Positions 49,764 through 57,737 of a DNA stretch of 59,081 bases are shown here, in pieces. Position 1 is the first letter of the stretch; each line of letters opens with the position of its first letter. Position numbers and translations under genes: made by a program. The DNA comes from Streptosporangiaceae bacterium (GTDB taxonomy: Bacteria; Actinomycetota; Actinomycetes; Streptosporangiales; Streptosporangiaceae): contig JASHOE010000324.1 of NCBI GenBank assembly GCA_030041275.1, positions 1 to 59,081 on the forward strand, written 5' to 3'. Under the pieces are notes generated by a model. The model was not told the DNA's origin. It saw only the letters and a list, made by a program, of their open reading frames with translations, and ran no database searches.

Positions 49764-50972
49764 ATGCGCGTTCTGGTTCTCGGCGGCGACGGATTCTGTG
49801 GCTGGCCTACATCGCTCTACCTGTCCGACCAAGGACACGACATCACCATCGTCGACAACCTGAGCCGCCGGAAAATCGACGTGGACCTCGAGGTCGAGTC
49901 GCTCACGCCGATCCGTCCCATTCACGATCGGATGGCCGCCTGGCAGCAGGTGTCCGGCCGCACGATCGGCTTCGTGAACGTGGACCTCGCCACCCAGTAC
50001 GACCGGCTCGCCGAGGTGCTCGGCGACCTCAAGCCGGACGCGATCGTCCACTTCGCCGAGCAGCGCGCCGCTCCGTACTCGATGCGGACCGACAAGACCA
50101 AGCGCTACACCGTAGACAACAACGTCCGCGGCACGCACAACTTGCTCACCGCGCTGGTCACGACCGGCGTTGACGCCTCGCTTGTGCACCTCGGCACGAT
50201 GGGCGTGTACGGGTACGGGTGGTCAGGCAGCGCGCCGATCCCGGAGGGCTACCTGACCGTCAAAGTCGAGACGCCCGACGGCGAGCTCTCGCGCGAGATC
50301 CTGCACCCCGCCAATCCCGGCTCGGTCTACCACCTGACCAAGACACTGGACCAGCTGCTGTTCTCGTTCTACGCCTCCAACGACGGACTGCGGATCACCG
50401 ACCTGCACCAGGGCATCGTGTGGGGTACGCAGACCGACCAGACCGCTCGCGACGAGCGCCTGGTCAACCGGTTCGACTACGACGGCGACTACGGCACGGT
50501 GCTTAACCGGTTCCTCATGCAGGCGGCGATCGGGCATCCGCTGACGGTCCACGGCACCGGCGGGCAGACTCGGGCCTTCATTCACATCAGGGACACCGTC
50601 CGCTGCATCGAGATCGCTCTGAACAACCCCCCGCAGGCGGGCTCCAAGGTGCTCGTGCGAAACCAGACCACCGAGACGCACCGGCTTCTTGACCTGGCGA
50701 AGATGATCAGCGACATGACCGGTTCCGAGATCGCCTACTTGCCGAACCCTCGCCGCGAAGCCGATGAGAACGAGCTGACTGTGCGGAACGACCAGTTCCT
50801 GGCGCTCGGCCTTGAGCCCACCACCCTGTCGGAGGGCCTGCTCGAGGAGATCACCGACGTCGCCAAGAAGTATCGCTCCCGGGTCGACCCGCGGAAGATC
50901 ATTGCGCGCTCGGTGTGGCGCGCGGGGATGGAGACCTCCGGCGACCTCATGACCGAGCTGCCGCGCGCGTAG
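49764..50972 (+). CDS. sqdB: UDP-sulfoquinovose synthase (SqdB/SQD1)
   Basis: 402 residues. The SQD1 signature set is in order: MRVLVLGGDGFCGWPTSLYL, ESLTPIRPIHDRMAAWQ, FAEQRAAPYSM, GTMG with T145, YHLTK with Y189 and K193 (SDR catalytic residues), DLHQGIVWGTQTDQT, FGTALNRF-like YGTVLNRFLMQAAIGHPLTV, and NPRREADENELTV. The enzyme makes UDP-sulfoquinovose from UDP-glucose and sulfite, precursor of the sulfolipid SQDG or of sulfoquinovosyl polymers. GGAG 6 bases before ATG 49764 supports the start. No sqdX-like transferase gene is seen next to it. Confidence 0.93.
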   Translation: MRVLVLGGDGFCGWPTSLYLSDQGHDITIVDNLSRRKIDVDLEVESLTPIRPIHDRMAAWQQVSGRTIGFVNVDLATQYDRLAEVLGDLKPDAIVHFAEQRAAPYSMRTDKTKRYTVDNNVRGTHNLLTALVTTGVDASLVHLGTMGVYGYGWSGSAPIPEGYLTVKVETPDGELSREILHPANPGSVYHLTKTLDQLLFSFYASNDGLRITDLHQGIVWGTQTDQTARDERLVNRFDYDGDYGTVLNRFLMQAAIGHPLTVHGTGGQTRAFIHIRDTVRCIEIALNNPPQAGSKVLVRNQTTETHRLLDLAKMISDMTGSEIAYLPNPRREADENELTVRNDQFLALGLEPTTLSEGLLEEITDVAKKYRSRVDPRKIIARSVWRAGMETSGDLMTELPRA

Positions 50973-50994
50973 CCGCCACCGGCATTCATAACCG

Positions 50995-51016
50995 CGAGAC
51001 CGGCGCCGCGGTCTCG
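50995..51016. terminator. Bidirectional stem-loop between sqdB and DUF2461 genes
   Basis: Perfect arms CGAGACC (50995-51001) and GGTCTCG (51010-51016), 23 bp after the sqdB stop and 27 bp from the convergent gene's stop. Confidence 0.55.
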
Positions 51017-51042
51017 GGTGCGGTCGCTGCAACCCGTGCAAT

Positions 51043-51681
51043 CTAGCGAGCGGGCAGGTCCGACGGCCCGACGTGGTCCGTGAGCCAGTCCCTGAGCGGT
51101 CGAGCGGCGCCCAGGAACGCCGCCACCTCGGCCCGGGCCGTCGGCGTGCCGAGCCACGCTTCGACCGGCCACTGCTTCCACGCGTACAGGCCCTTGTGCT
51201 TCAGCAGGTCGACCCGCGGGTGGTCAGCCGGGTAACCGCGAGGCGCTTTCTTGAGGGATTCGCTGCCCTGCACCGCGATCTCGCGGTCGCGGAGGGTCGC
51301 GATGATCCGCACCAGTGCCGCACCGAGGGCGTCGTCCGCGACCGCCGTGCGATACCGGTCGAGTTGGTCGGCGGCCATCTGATGCATGCCGCTTCCGGCG
51401 GCGAGGCCCGCGGCCGAAAGCCGCACGTAGCCATCACCGACATGCGCCGCGATCTCGGTCTTGTACGGAGACTTGTCCTTGCTGAACCGGACGTCCCGGT
51501 ACGGACGGAAGATCTTCGACTCGCCGTGCTCAGGCTCGAGCTCGATCACGAGCTCGCGCATCGGCGCCAGCACGCACGTCTCGTAGACGTTCCTATGCGC
51601 CAGCCAGTACGACTTCGAGTTGTCGGCGGCCAGGCCCTCGTAGAACTCGAGCGCCTCGGCGGGCCAGCCCTCGAACGCCAT
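51043..51681 (-). CDS. DUF2461-family protein
   Basis: 212 residues with the family pattern: FEGWPAEALEFYEGLAADNSKSYW, then RPYRDVRFSKDKSPYKTEIAA, then LKKAPRGYPADHPRVDLLKHKGLYAW. DUF2461 (TIGR02453) proteins are cytoplasmic and of unknown function. ATG 51681 begins MAFEGWP. Convergent with sqdB and head-to-tail with the aldo/keto reductase region, 90 bp from its stop. Confidence 0.93.
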   Translation of the reverse strand: MAFEGWPAEALEFYEGLAADNSKSYWLAHRNVYETCVLAPMRELVIELEPEHGESKIFRPYRDVRFSKDKSPYKTEIAAHVGDGYVRLSAAGLAAGSGMHQMAADQLDRYRTAVADDALGAALVRIIATLRDREIAVQGSESLKKAPRGYPADHPRVDLLKHKGLYAWKQWPVEAWLGTPTARAEVAAFLGAARPLRDWLTDHVGPSDLPAR

Positions 51682-51770
51682 CGTGATCCTCCTGCCAACG
51701 CCGCCGCACTACACCGACCGGTTACCTGCGGTGCCAGGGTAATTCTGCCGCCTAGCGCCCGAGCGTGAGG

Positions 51771-52751
51771 TCACAAGTGGCCGAGCACGGGATGCGGCAC
51801 GTAGGGCTCCTCGAGGCGGTGCATCTCGTCCGCCGTCAGCGACAACTCCTCGGCGGCAAGCGCGTCCTCGAGGTGGCCGAGCCTGGTGGCACCCACGATG
51901 GGCGCCGTGACACCCGGCCGGTGCAGCAGCCAGGCCAGGGCGACTTGCGCCGGCGGGACCGCGCGCTCGGTCGCCACCTGGGCGCACCGGTCGACCACGT
52001 CAAAGTCGGTGGCCTGCCGGTACAGCGAGTCCCCGAACGGGTCACTACCTGACCGGACCGTGCGCCGCTCGCCTGCCCTGCTGCGCGTCCCGGCCAGCAG
52101 GCCGCGGGCCAGCGGACTCCATGGGATCACGGCGACGCCCTGGTCGATGCACTGCGGGATCATCTCCCGCTCTTCCTCCCGGTAGACCAGGTTGTAGTGG
52201 TTCTGCATAGACACGAACCTGGCCCAGCCGTTGGCGCTGGCGGTGTGCTGTGCCTTGGCGAACTGCCACGCGAACATGCTGCTCGCGCCGATGTAGCGAG
52301 CCTTGCCTGCGCGCACCACATCGTGCAGCGCAGCCATGGTTTCCTCGATTGGCGTGCGGTAATCCCAGCGGTGGATCTGGTACAGGTCGACGTAGTCCAT
52401 CGCCAGCCGCCGCAGCGATGCGTCGATCCCGGACAGGATGTGCTTGCGGGACAGGCCGCGGTCGTTCTCGCCGGGACCCATGGGCATGCACACCTTCGTT
52501 GCGACCGCGTACTCGTCCCGCTTGAGGTACTTCGGCAGCAGCCGACCCGTGGCGACCTCGCTGGCACCGCCCGAGTAGGTGTCGGCGGTGTCGAAGAAGG
52601 TGACGCCGCCATCGACAGCGGCCTTGACGATCGGCTCCGTCGCCTCCTCGTCCAGCACCCACGGCCGCTCGCTGTCGTTGCCGTAGCTCATCATGCCGAG
52701 GCAGACCCTGGAGACCCGCAAGCCAGTGCCGCCGAGGTTCACGTACTTCAC
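51771..52751 (-). CDS. Aldo/keto reductase
   Basis: 326 residues. AKR TIM-barrel with the catalytic tetrad: D54 and Y59 in FFDTADTYSGG, the Lys in AVATKVCMPMG, and His in YQIHRWDYRTP; the NADPH-binding RLGHLEDAL-like tail is present. GTG 52751 has GGAGG 6 bases upstream and lies 12 bp after the MMPL stop, so the two are cotranscribed. NADPH-dependent reduction of an aldehyde or ketone; substrate unknown, possibly related to what the transporter exports. Confidence 0.92.
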   Translation of the reverse strand: MKYVNLGGTGLRVSRVCLGMMSYGNDSERPWVLDEEATEPIVKAAVDGGVTFFDTADTYSGGASEVATGRLLPKYLKRDEYAVATKVCMPMGPGENDRGLSRKHILSGIDASLRRLAMDYVDLYQIHRWDYRTPIEETMAALHDVVRAGKARYIGASSMFAWQFAKAQHTASANGWARFVSMQNHYNLVYREEEREMIPQCIDQGVAVIPWSPLARGLLAGTRSRAGERRTVRSGSDPFGDSLYRQATDFDVVDRCAQVATERAVPPAQVALAWLLHRPGVTAPIVGATRLGHLEDALAAEELSLTADEMHRLEEPYVPHPVLGHL

Positions 52752-52763
52752 GTCAGGCCTCCG

Positions 52764-54995
52764 TCAACTCGAGACGCGCTGCCGCACCGAGCCTTCCACA
52801 GCCACCGCGTCGGCCGGTGCACCGGCCACGCCGTCGCCCTCGCGAATGCCGTAGCGCGCGTACAGCCGGCGCAGCGGCCTCGGCGCCCACCAGTTGGCCC
52901 GGCCGAGCAGCCGCATGGTCGCGGGCACCAGCAATACCCGGACGACTGACGCGTCAATGACCAGTGCGACGATCATGCCGACCCCGAGTAGCTTGATGAA
53001 CGTGATGCCGGACGCCGAGAACGCACCCACGACGATCACCAGCAGCAGCGCCGCGCTCGTGATGATGCCGCCGGTCCGCTGCAGGCCGGTGGCGACCGCA
53101 CCGGCGTTGTCGCCGGTCTGGTCGTACCGCTCCCGGATTCGCGAGAGCAGGAACACCTCGTAGTCGGTGGAGAGGCCGAAGATGATCGCGAGCATCAGAA
53201 TCGGCATGGTCGGGTCGATGGTGCCGGTGGCGGTGAACTGGAGCAGCCCGGACAGGTGACCCTGCTGGAAGATCCAGGTCACGACGCCGAAGGTGGCCGA
53301 CAGCGATAGCAGGTTCATCACGACCGCCTTCAGCGGTAGCACAACCGAGCCGAACGCCAGGAAAAGCAGCACGAACGTCGCCGCCGCCATCACCAGCGCC
53401 ATCCACGGCAGAGTGGCGGACAGGCTCGCCAGTTCGTCCACGAGCGCCGCGGTCTGTCCGCCGACGTAGACCCGCGCCCCCGCAGGCGGGGCTACGTCAC
53501 GCACGTCCTGCACGATCTGACGGGCTCGCGCCGACAGCGGTTCAGGATCGTAACGAAGGTCGATCCGCGCAACGTCACCGCGCACGCCGGTTATCTCGGC
53601 GCCGGTCACTCCGGTTACCTTGTCGAGGCGGCCGACGTAGGCTGCGAGGTCGTGCTGGGCGGCCGGCGTGCTGGCGACGGGACTGCCGAACTCGGCAATC
53701 GCCTCGATCGGCGCAGTCACGTTGCCAGGGAAGTCGCGGGCCAGTTGCTCGCTGACCACGCGTGGCTGGGCCGCCGCAGGCAGGTCCTGCGGACCCACGG
53801 TGCCCCAGGAGATCCTCAGGAACGGCGCGGCGAGCGCGAGCAGGACGACCACGATGACGACGGCGAAGGCCGCAGGTCGCCGCATGACTCCGCGGGCTAC
53901 CCGGTACCAGGCGCCTGTCGCCTCGGTCGGCGGTCCTGCCACCGCCGCTCCGCGCGGCTGCGCTACTGAGGAACGCACCCGCAGAGCGTTCACTCGCCGT
54001 CCGAGCACGGAAAGCAGCGCCGGCATGACGGTGAGCGCGGCGAGCATGTCCACCAAGACGGTGGCCACGCCGCCGTAGCCCATCGAGCGCAGGAATACCT
54101 CGGGGAACAGCATCAGGCTGGCGAGCGCGGCCGCGACGGTGATACCGGAGACCGCCACCGTGCGTCCGGCCGTCGCCACTGTCCTCGCCACGGCGTCTTC
54201 GACCGAGGGCTGGCGCCGTAGCTCTTCGCGGAACCGGCCCACCATGAACAGCCCGTAGTCGATCGCGAGACCGAGGCCCAGGATCGTGGTGATGTTGATG
54301 GAGTAGATCGACACAGGCGTCGCGAGGGTCAGCAGCCGGAGCACGGCAAACGAGCCGATGATTCCGATGCCACCAATAGCCACCGGCAGGCTCGCAGCCA
54401 CCAGGCTGCCGAAGATGACCGTCAGCAGGACCAGCAGCACCGGCAGGGATATCGCCTCGGCGCGGCTGATGTCGCTGTTTACGCCCTTGGTTATCGCCGC
54501 TTCGGTCGGGATCTCACCGCCGACCTGTGTGCTCAGTCCAGGCGCGCGGAAGTCGTTCTTGATCGCGTTGTAATTCGCGGTCCTGGCCGAGTCGCTGCTG
54601 CCTGCCAGCTCCACCACGGCGTAGCTGATGCGACCATTCGCGCTGGCAAATTGAGGGTCTCGCGTGGACCAGTACGTCTGCACGGACGTGACCCTGCTTG
54701 CGGGCAGCCGCGCCAGGGACTTGGTGACGGCCGAGCGATAGCCGGGTGATGCAACGGTCAGATGGTCCTTCCCCTGGTAAAGGACGATGACGTCGGCGGC
54801 ATCGCGACCGAATGCCCGCGCGGCAACGTTCGCTTCCGTCTGGCTCGGACTGCTGGCCGGGGTGAAGCCGCCGTTCGACTGGAGTGCCCCGAAGACGCCA
54901 GTCCCCCAGACTGCACCTGCCGCGATGGCGAGCCCGCCGACTAGCAGTACCAGCCAGCGGCGATGAAAGACGATTCGTCCCCAGGTCTCGAACAT
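52764..54995 (-). CDS. MMPL-family RND-type transporter
   Basis: 743 residues from ATG 54995 (GGAG 6 bases upstream; a GTG at 55007 is possible). Two repeats each with a large periplasmic domain and five to six transmembrane helices; the first is anchored by the N-terminal HRRWLVLLVGGLAIAAG, with LGLAIDYGLFMVGRF and GLSTDYEVFLLSRIRE as the two family-diagnostic proton-relay segments. MMPL proteins export lipids or drugs. A TetR gene is divergent with an operator between, the typical control for efflux. The downstream aldo/keto reductase is in the same operon. Confidence 0.93.
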   Translation of the reverse strand: MFETWGRIVFHRRWLVLLVGGLAIAAGAVWGTGVFGALQSNGGFTPASSPSQTEANVAARAFGRDAADVIVLYQGKDHLTVASPGYRSAVTKSLARLPASRVTSVQTYWSTRDPQFASANGRISYAVVELAGSSDSARTANYNAIKNDFRAPGLSTQVGGEIPTEAAITKGVNSDISRAEAISLPVLLVLLTVIFGSLVAASLPVAIGGIGIIGSFAVLRLLTLATPVSIYSINITTILGLGLAIDYGLFMVGRFREELRRQPSVEDAVARTVATAGRTVAVSGITVAAALASLMLFPEVFLRSMGYGGVATVLVDMLAALTVMPALLSVLGRRVNALRVRSSVAQPRGAAVAGPPTEATGAWYRVARGVMRRPAAFAVVIVVVLLALAAPFLRISWGTVGPQDLPAAAQPRVVSEQLARDFPGNVTAPIEAIAEFGSPVASTPAAQHDLAAYVGRLDKVTGVTGAEITGVRGDVARIDLRYDPEPLSARARQIVQDVRDVAPPAGARVYVGGQTAALVDELASLSATLPWMALVMAAATFVLLFLAFGSVVLPLKAVVMNLLSLSATFGVVTWIFQQGHLSGLLQFTATGTIDPTMPILMLAIIFGLSTDYEVFLLSRIRERYDQTGDNAGAVATGLQRTGGIITSAALLLVIVVGAFSASGITFIKLLGVGMIVALVIDASVVRVLLVPATMRLLGRANWWAPRPLRRLYARYGIREGDGVAGAPADAVAVEGSVRQRVSS

Positions 54996-55044
54996 GGGAT
55001 GCTCCACGGCTAAGCTAGTTAGCGATCATTGCTTGAGTGAACAC

Positions 55045-55059
55045 CGTAAAGTCTTTACG
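55045..55059. promoter_or_regulatory. Operator between MMPL and TetR genes
   Basis: Perfect inverted repeat CGTAAAG-T-CTTTACG (7+1+7). Placed 50 bp before the MMPL start and 89 bp before TetR, typical of TetR control of efflux. Confidence 0.7.
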
Positions 55060-55147
55060 ATGTAAACTTGGCATACACAGTTAACACATGTCAAGCTCAG
55101 GTAGCCGCGACGCCCGGCAGCTGTCCGGCGCTGGCCGAAGGAGGACG

Positions 55148-55912
55148 ATGGCGATCATGGTCCAGGCGCCGAGCAGGCGCGATCGCCTCCGGGCCGCGAC
55201 GACGCAGGAGATCATCCAGACGGCGCGGAGGCTACTGGTGACGGAGGGCCCCGAGGCGGCATCTCTGCGCGCAATCGCGCGCGAGATGGGCATGACGGCG
55301 CCCGCGCTGTACCGCTACTTCGGCAGTCATGAAGACCTGCTCCGGCACGTTGTCGCCGACGTCTTCACCGACCTGGCCGACTACATACAGGAAGCGATCC
55401 ACGCGGCCGCGGCCGCCGCGCCGGCGGGCCTGGCGGAGGATGACGTGTGGGCGCTCAAGCTGATCGCCGCCTGCCGGGCGTTCCGCGCGTGGACGCTCCA
55501 GCACGTCCCGGAGTTCAGCATGATCTTCGGCAGCCCGCTGCCGGGCCTCGAGGTGCTGCATGAGGTGACGATCGATCCGAACATCGACTGCGGCTACAAG
55601 TTCGGGCAGGTGTTCCTGGACCTCTACAGCGAGCTGTACCGGCGGCGCTCCTTCCCGATCCCGGCCGACAAGGACATCGTGCCGTCGCTGCGCGAGCAGC
55701 TGGCCCGGTACCGCCAGCTGACCGGATCAGATCTGCCGCTTGGGGCGCTGCAGACGTTCCTGCGCTGCTGGGTGCTGCTCTACGGGACGGTCAGCCTCGA
55801 AGTCTTCGGCCATCTCCGGTTCGCCCTCGACGATCCCTCGCCGATGTTCGAGCTCATGCTCGCCGACCTGGCTCCGCTGGTGGGACTGGAGTACCCGCTG
55901 CCATCACGCTGA
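55148..55912 (+). CDS. TetR-family transcriptional regulator of the MMPL operon
   Basis: 254 residues from ATG 55148 (a second ATG, 55157, in the same frame is possible because GGAGG is only 3 bases from the first). DNA-binding domain: QEIIQTARRLLVTEGPEAASLRAIAREMGMTAPALYRYFGSHEDLL. The C-terminal domain has a WHG-like effector-binding segment (FLRCWVLLYGTVSLEVFGHL). Divergent from mmpL with a palindromic operator at 55045-55059, so likely a repressor of that operon. The effector is unknown. Confidence 0.9.
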   Translation: MAIMVQAPSRRDRLRAATTQEIIQTARRLLVTEGPEAASLRAIAREMGMTAPALYRYFGSHEDLLRHVVADVFTDLADYIQEAIHAAAAAAPAGLAEDDVWALKLIAACRAFRAWTLQHVPEFSMIFGSPLPGLEVLHEVTIDPNIDCGYKFGQVFLDLYSELYRRRSFPIPADKDIVPSLREQLARYRQLTGSDLPLGALQTFLRCWVLLYGTVSLEVFGHLRFALDDPSPMFELMLADLAPLVGLEYPLPSR

Positions 55913-55921
55913 CCGGTGCGG

Positions 55922-56251
55922 TCAGGCGACGTACGGCGCCGCACCCGAGTCCGCAGTCATCGGCCGGCCGGCCGCAGCCCAGTCCTGCATGCCGCCGCCG
56001 ACGTTCACGGCCTGCCAGCCAGCCCCGTTGAGGGCCTGGGTGACGCGCGCGGAGCGGTGGCCAGATCTGCAGATCACGTAGATCTCCTGATCGACGGGCA
56101 GTTCGCCGGTGCGCGCGCCGAGGTCGCCCATCGGAATGTGCGTCGCCTCGGGCGCGTGGCCGGCCGCCCACTCGTCGTCCTCGCGCACGTCGAGCAGCCA
56201 CGCCTCCGCAGGCACGGCTGCGGCTGAAATCTCCGGTACCCCGTTGGCCAT
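55922..56251 (-). CDS. Rhodanese-like domain protein
   Basis: 109 residues from ATG 56251, with GAGGAG 4 bases upstream. Single rhodanese domain: WLLDVREDDEWAAGHAPEATHIPMG, then catalytic C61 in YVICRSGHRSARVTQAL, and a GGGMQDWAAAGRP C-terminus. Thiosulfate or persulfide sulfur-transfer, in the cytoplasm. Gene is at the start of a short minus-strand run of unrelated enzymes. Confidence 0.9.
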   Translation of the reverse strand: MANGVPEISAAAVPAEAWLLDVREDDEWAAGHAPEATHIPMGDLGARTGELPVDQEIYVICRSGHRSARVTQALNGAGWQAVNVGGGMQDWAAAGRPMTADSGAAPYVA

Positions 56252-56309
56252 ATCGCTCCTCACCTTCGCCGACGCTGCCGCCTCGGCCTCCTCACCCTAA
56301 CGGGCGCGG

Positions 56310-56813
56310 CTAAGCGGCCTCGTCACGAAGCTGCTTGCCGTACGCCAGCAGCGTGGTGCCGGGCTCGGGTGACCAGTCGCGATCTGGCAGTCGGCTGAAC
56401 CCAGCCTGTTCGTACAGCCGGTGGGCGGCCTTCATCTCAGGCTGCGTCAGTAGCACCAAGTGCCGGACGCCTTCCAGCACCGCGAGGTCGACCACCGCGG
56501 CCAGCAGGGCGCGTCCGACGCCAGCGCGCTGCGCGGCAGGTCGCACGGCGAGCGCGCGGATCTCAGCTTCGCTCGGTCCGTGCACCACGTGGCCGGCTTC
56601 GGGCCGCCACGGCTGCAGCATCACGGTGCCGAGGATCGGGCCAGCTTCGCTGGCCACGGCGACCAGTACCTGGCCCACTCCGTCCGCTCCGAGGTCGCGC
56701 AGCCTCGGTGCATAACCGGAGTCCGGCGACAGGTAGCCGTCGGCGCGGTACGCCGCGAGGCGCAGCTCCCCGACTTCGGGCAGTTCGTCCGGATGTGCGT
56801 CCCTAATGAGCAT
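56310..56813 (-). CDS. GNAT-family N-acetyltransferase
   Basis: 167 residues from ATG 56813 (a longer frame to 56855 is in-frame but lacks support). Conserved acetyl-CoA motif AEIRALAVRPAAQRAGVGRALLAAV and C-terminal YEQAGFSRL. Substrate unknown. Stands before the SWIM/SNF2 pair in the same strand. Confidence 0.88.
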   Translation of the reverse strand: MLIRDAHPDELPEVGELRLAAYRADGYLSPDSGYAPRLRDLGADGVGQVLVAVASEAGPILGTVMLQPWRPEAGHVVHGPSEAEIRALAVRPAAQRAGVGRALLAAVVDLAVLEGVRHLVLLTQPEMKAAHRLYEQAGFSRLPDRDWSPEPGTTLLAYGKQLRDEAA

Positions 56814-56870
56814 TGCCCTATTCAACCAGAGCTGGATCGGGGCGGCGGAATCCACCGCGACGTGCCGTCT

Positions 56871-57737
56871 TCACTGGCGGGCGGCGTCCGGATCGTCTGG
56901 ATCGCACCCCGTCATGGCGAGGTAGGCGGGCCGCAGCAAGGTCGCCAGGTCCTGCCCGCCCGCGATGAGCAACGGCGGCTCGACACTTCGCAGCAGCAAG
57001 TCGGGCGGCGTGGCCGCGGCCAGCGGCAGCGACCGGAGCCTGGCCGGGCTGAGGGCGGGCGCCCAGAACCCGGCGACGCACTCGGCGAGCGGCCGGTCCG
57101 GCACCTCAATCACCGGCGGGCGCCCGGCCGGCTCCCGGCCACCGCTGATCGACCGCAACGACGCCAGCAGCTCCGCGCGGCCCTTGCCGCGCCAGGCGAG
57201 CATGCCGAACGGATCGTCATCAAAAGCCTCGGCGAGCACGTAACACACCGCGGCCAGGTGCTTGCACGGCACCTCCCAGTCCGGGCAGGAACACGCCATC
57301 TCGAGATCTCTGGCCGACCTCGGAAACAGCGGCGTGCCGCAGTCAGCGAAAATCTGCTCGATCTCGGCTGGCATCTCCCCTGCCAGCAGCCTCGCCCGGA
57401 ACACTGCGCGGCCGGCGAGCGAGGCCTCGACGGCTCGCCACTGCCTGGTGGTCAGCGGATCGACCGTCAGCCGCACCAGGTACGGCTTGACCCGCGACCC
57501 CTGCACGGTCGCGGTCACGTGCCCGGTGCTGATGTCCAGCGCGAGGACCTGGCCGGACCTCGCGTAGCTGCGCCCTCGGCTCAGCCGGCTCGCGAGACCG
57601 AGGGACTCAAGCACGTCGATGAACCGGCGCGACCACCACCGCTCGCCGATCGGGCCGCGCTTGCTGCGAGCCTTGATGCCTCCCGCGGCACGTCGCGGCC
57701 GCGATGGCGGATAGAACTGGCCGGTGTCGTCGGTCAT
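56871..57737 (-). CDS. SWIM zinc-finger protein, SNF2 partner
   Basis: 288 residues. The SWIM zinc site is CSCPDWEVPCKHLAAV (CxC, then CxH). Basic N-terminus (GGIKARSKRGPIGERWWSRRFIDVLE), C-terminus with an LLRPAYLAMTG-like stretch. ATG 57737 overlaps the SNF2 helicase stop by ATGA (57734-57737), so translation is coupled. SWIM/SNF2 pairs are widespread in actinobacteria; the SWIM protein probably recruits the ATPase to nucleic acid or a partner. Function unproven. Confidence 0.9.
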   Translation of the reverse strand: MTDDTGQFYPPSRPRRAAGGIKARSKRGPIGERWWSRRFIDVLESLGLASRLSRGRSYARSGQVLALDISTGHVTATVQGSRVKPYLVRLTVDPLTTRQWRAVEASLAGRAVFRARLLAGEMPAEIEQIFADCGTPLFPRSARDLEMACSCPDWEVPCKHLAAVCYVLAEAFDDDPFGMLAWRGKGRAELLASLRSISGGREPAGRPPVIEVPDRPLAECVAGFWAPALSPARLRSLPLAAATPPDLLLRSVEPPLLIAGGQDLATLLRPAYLAMTGCDPDDPDAARQ

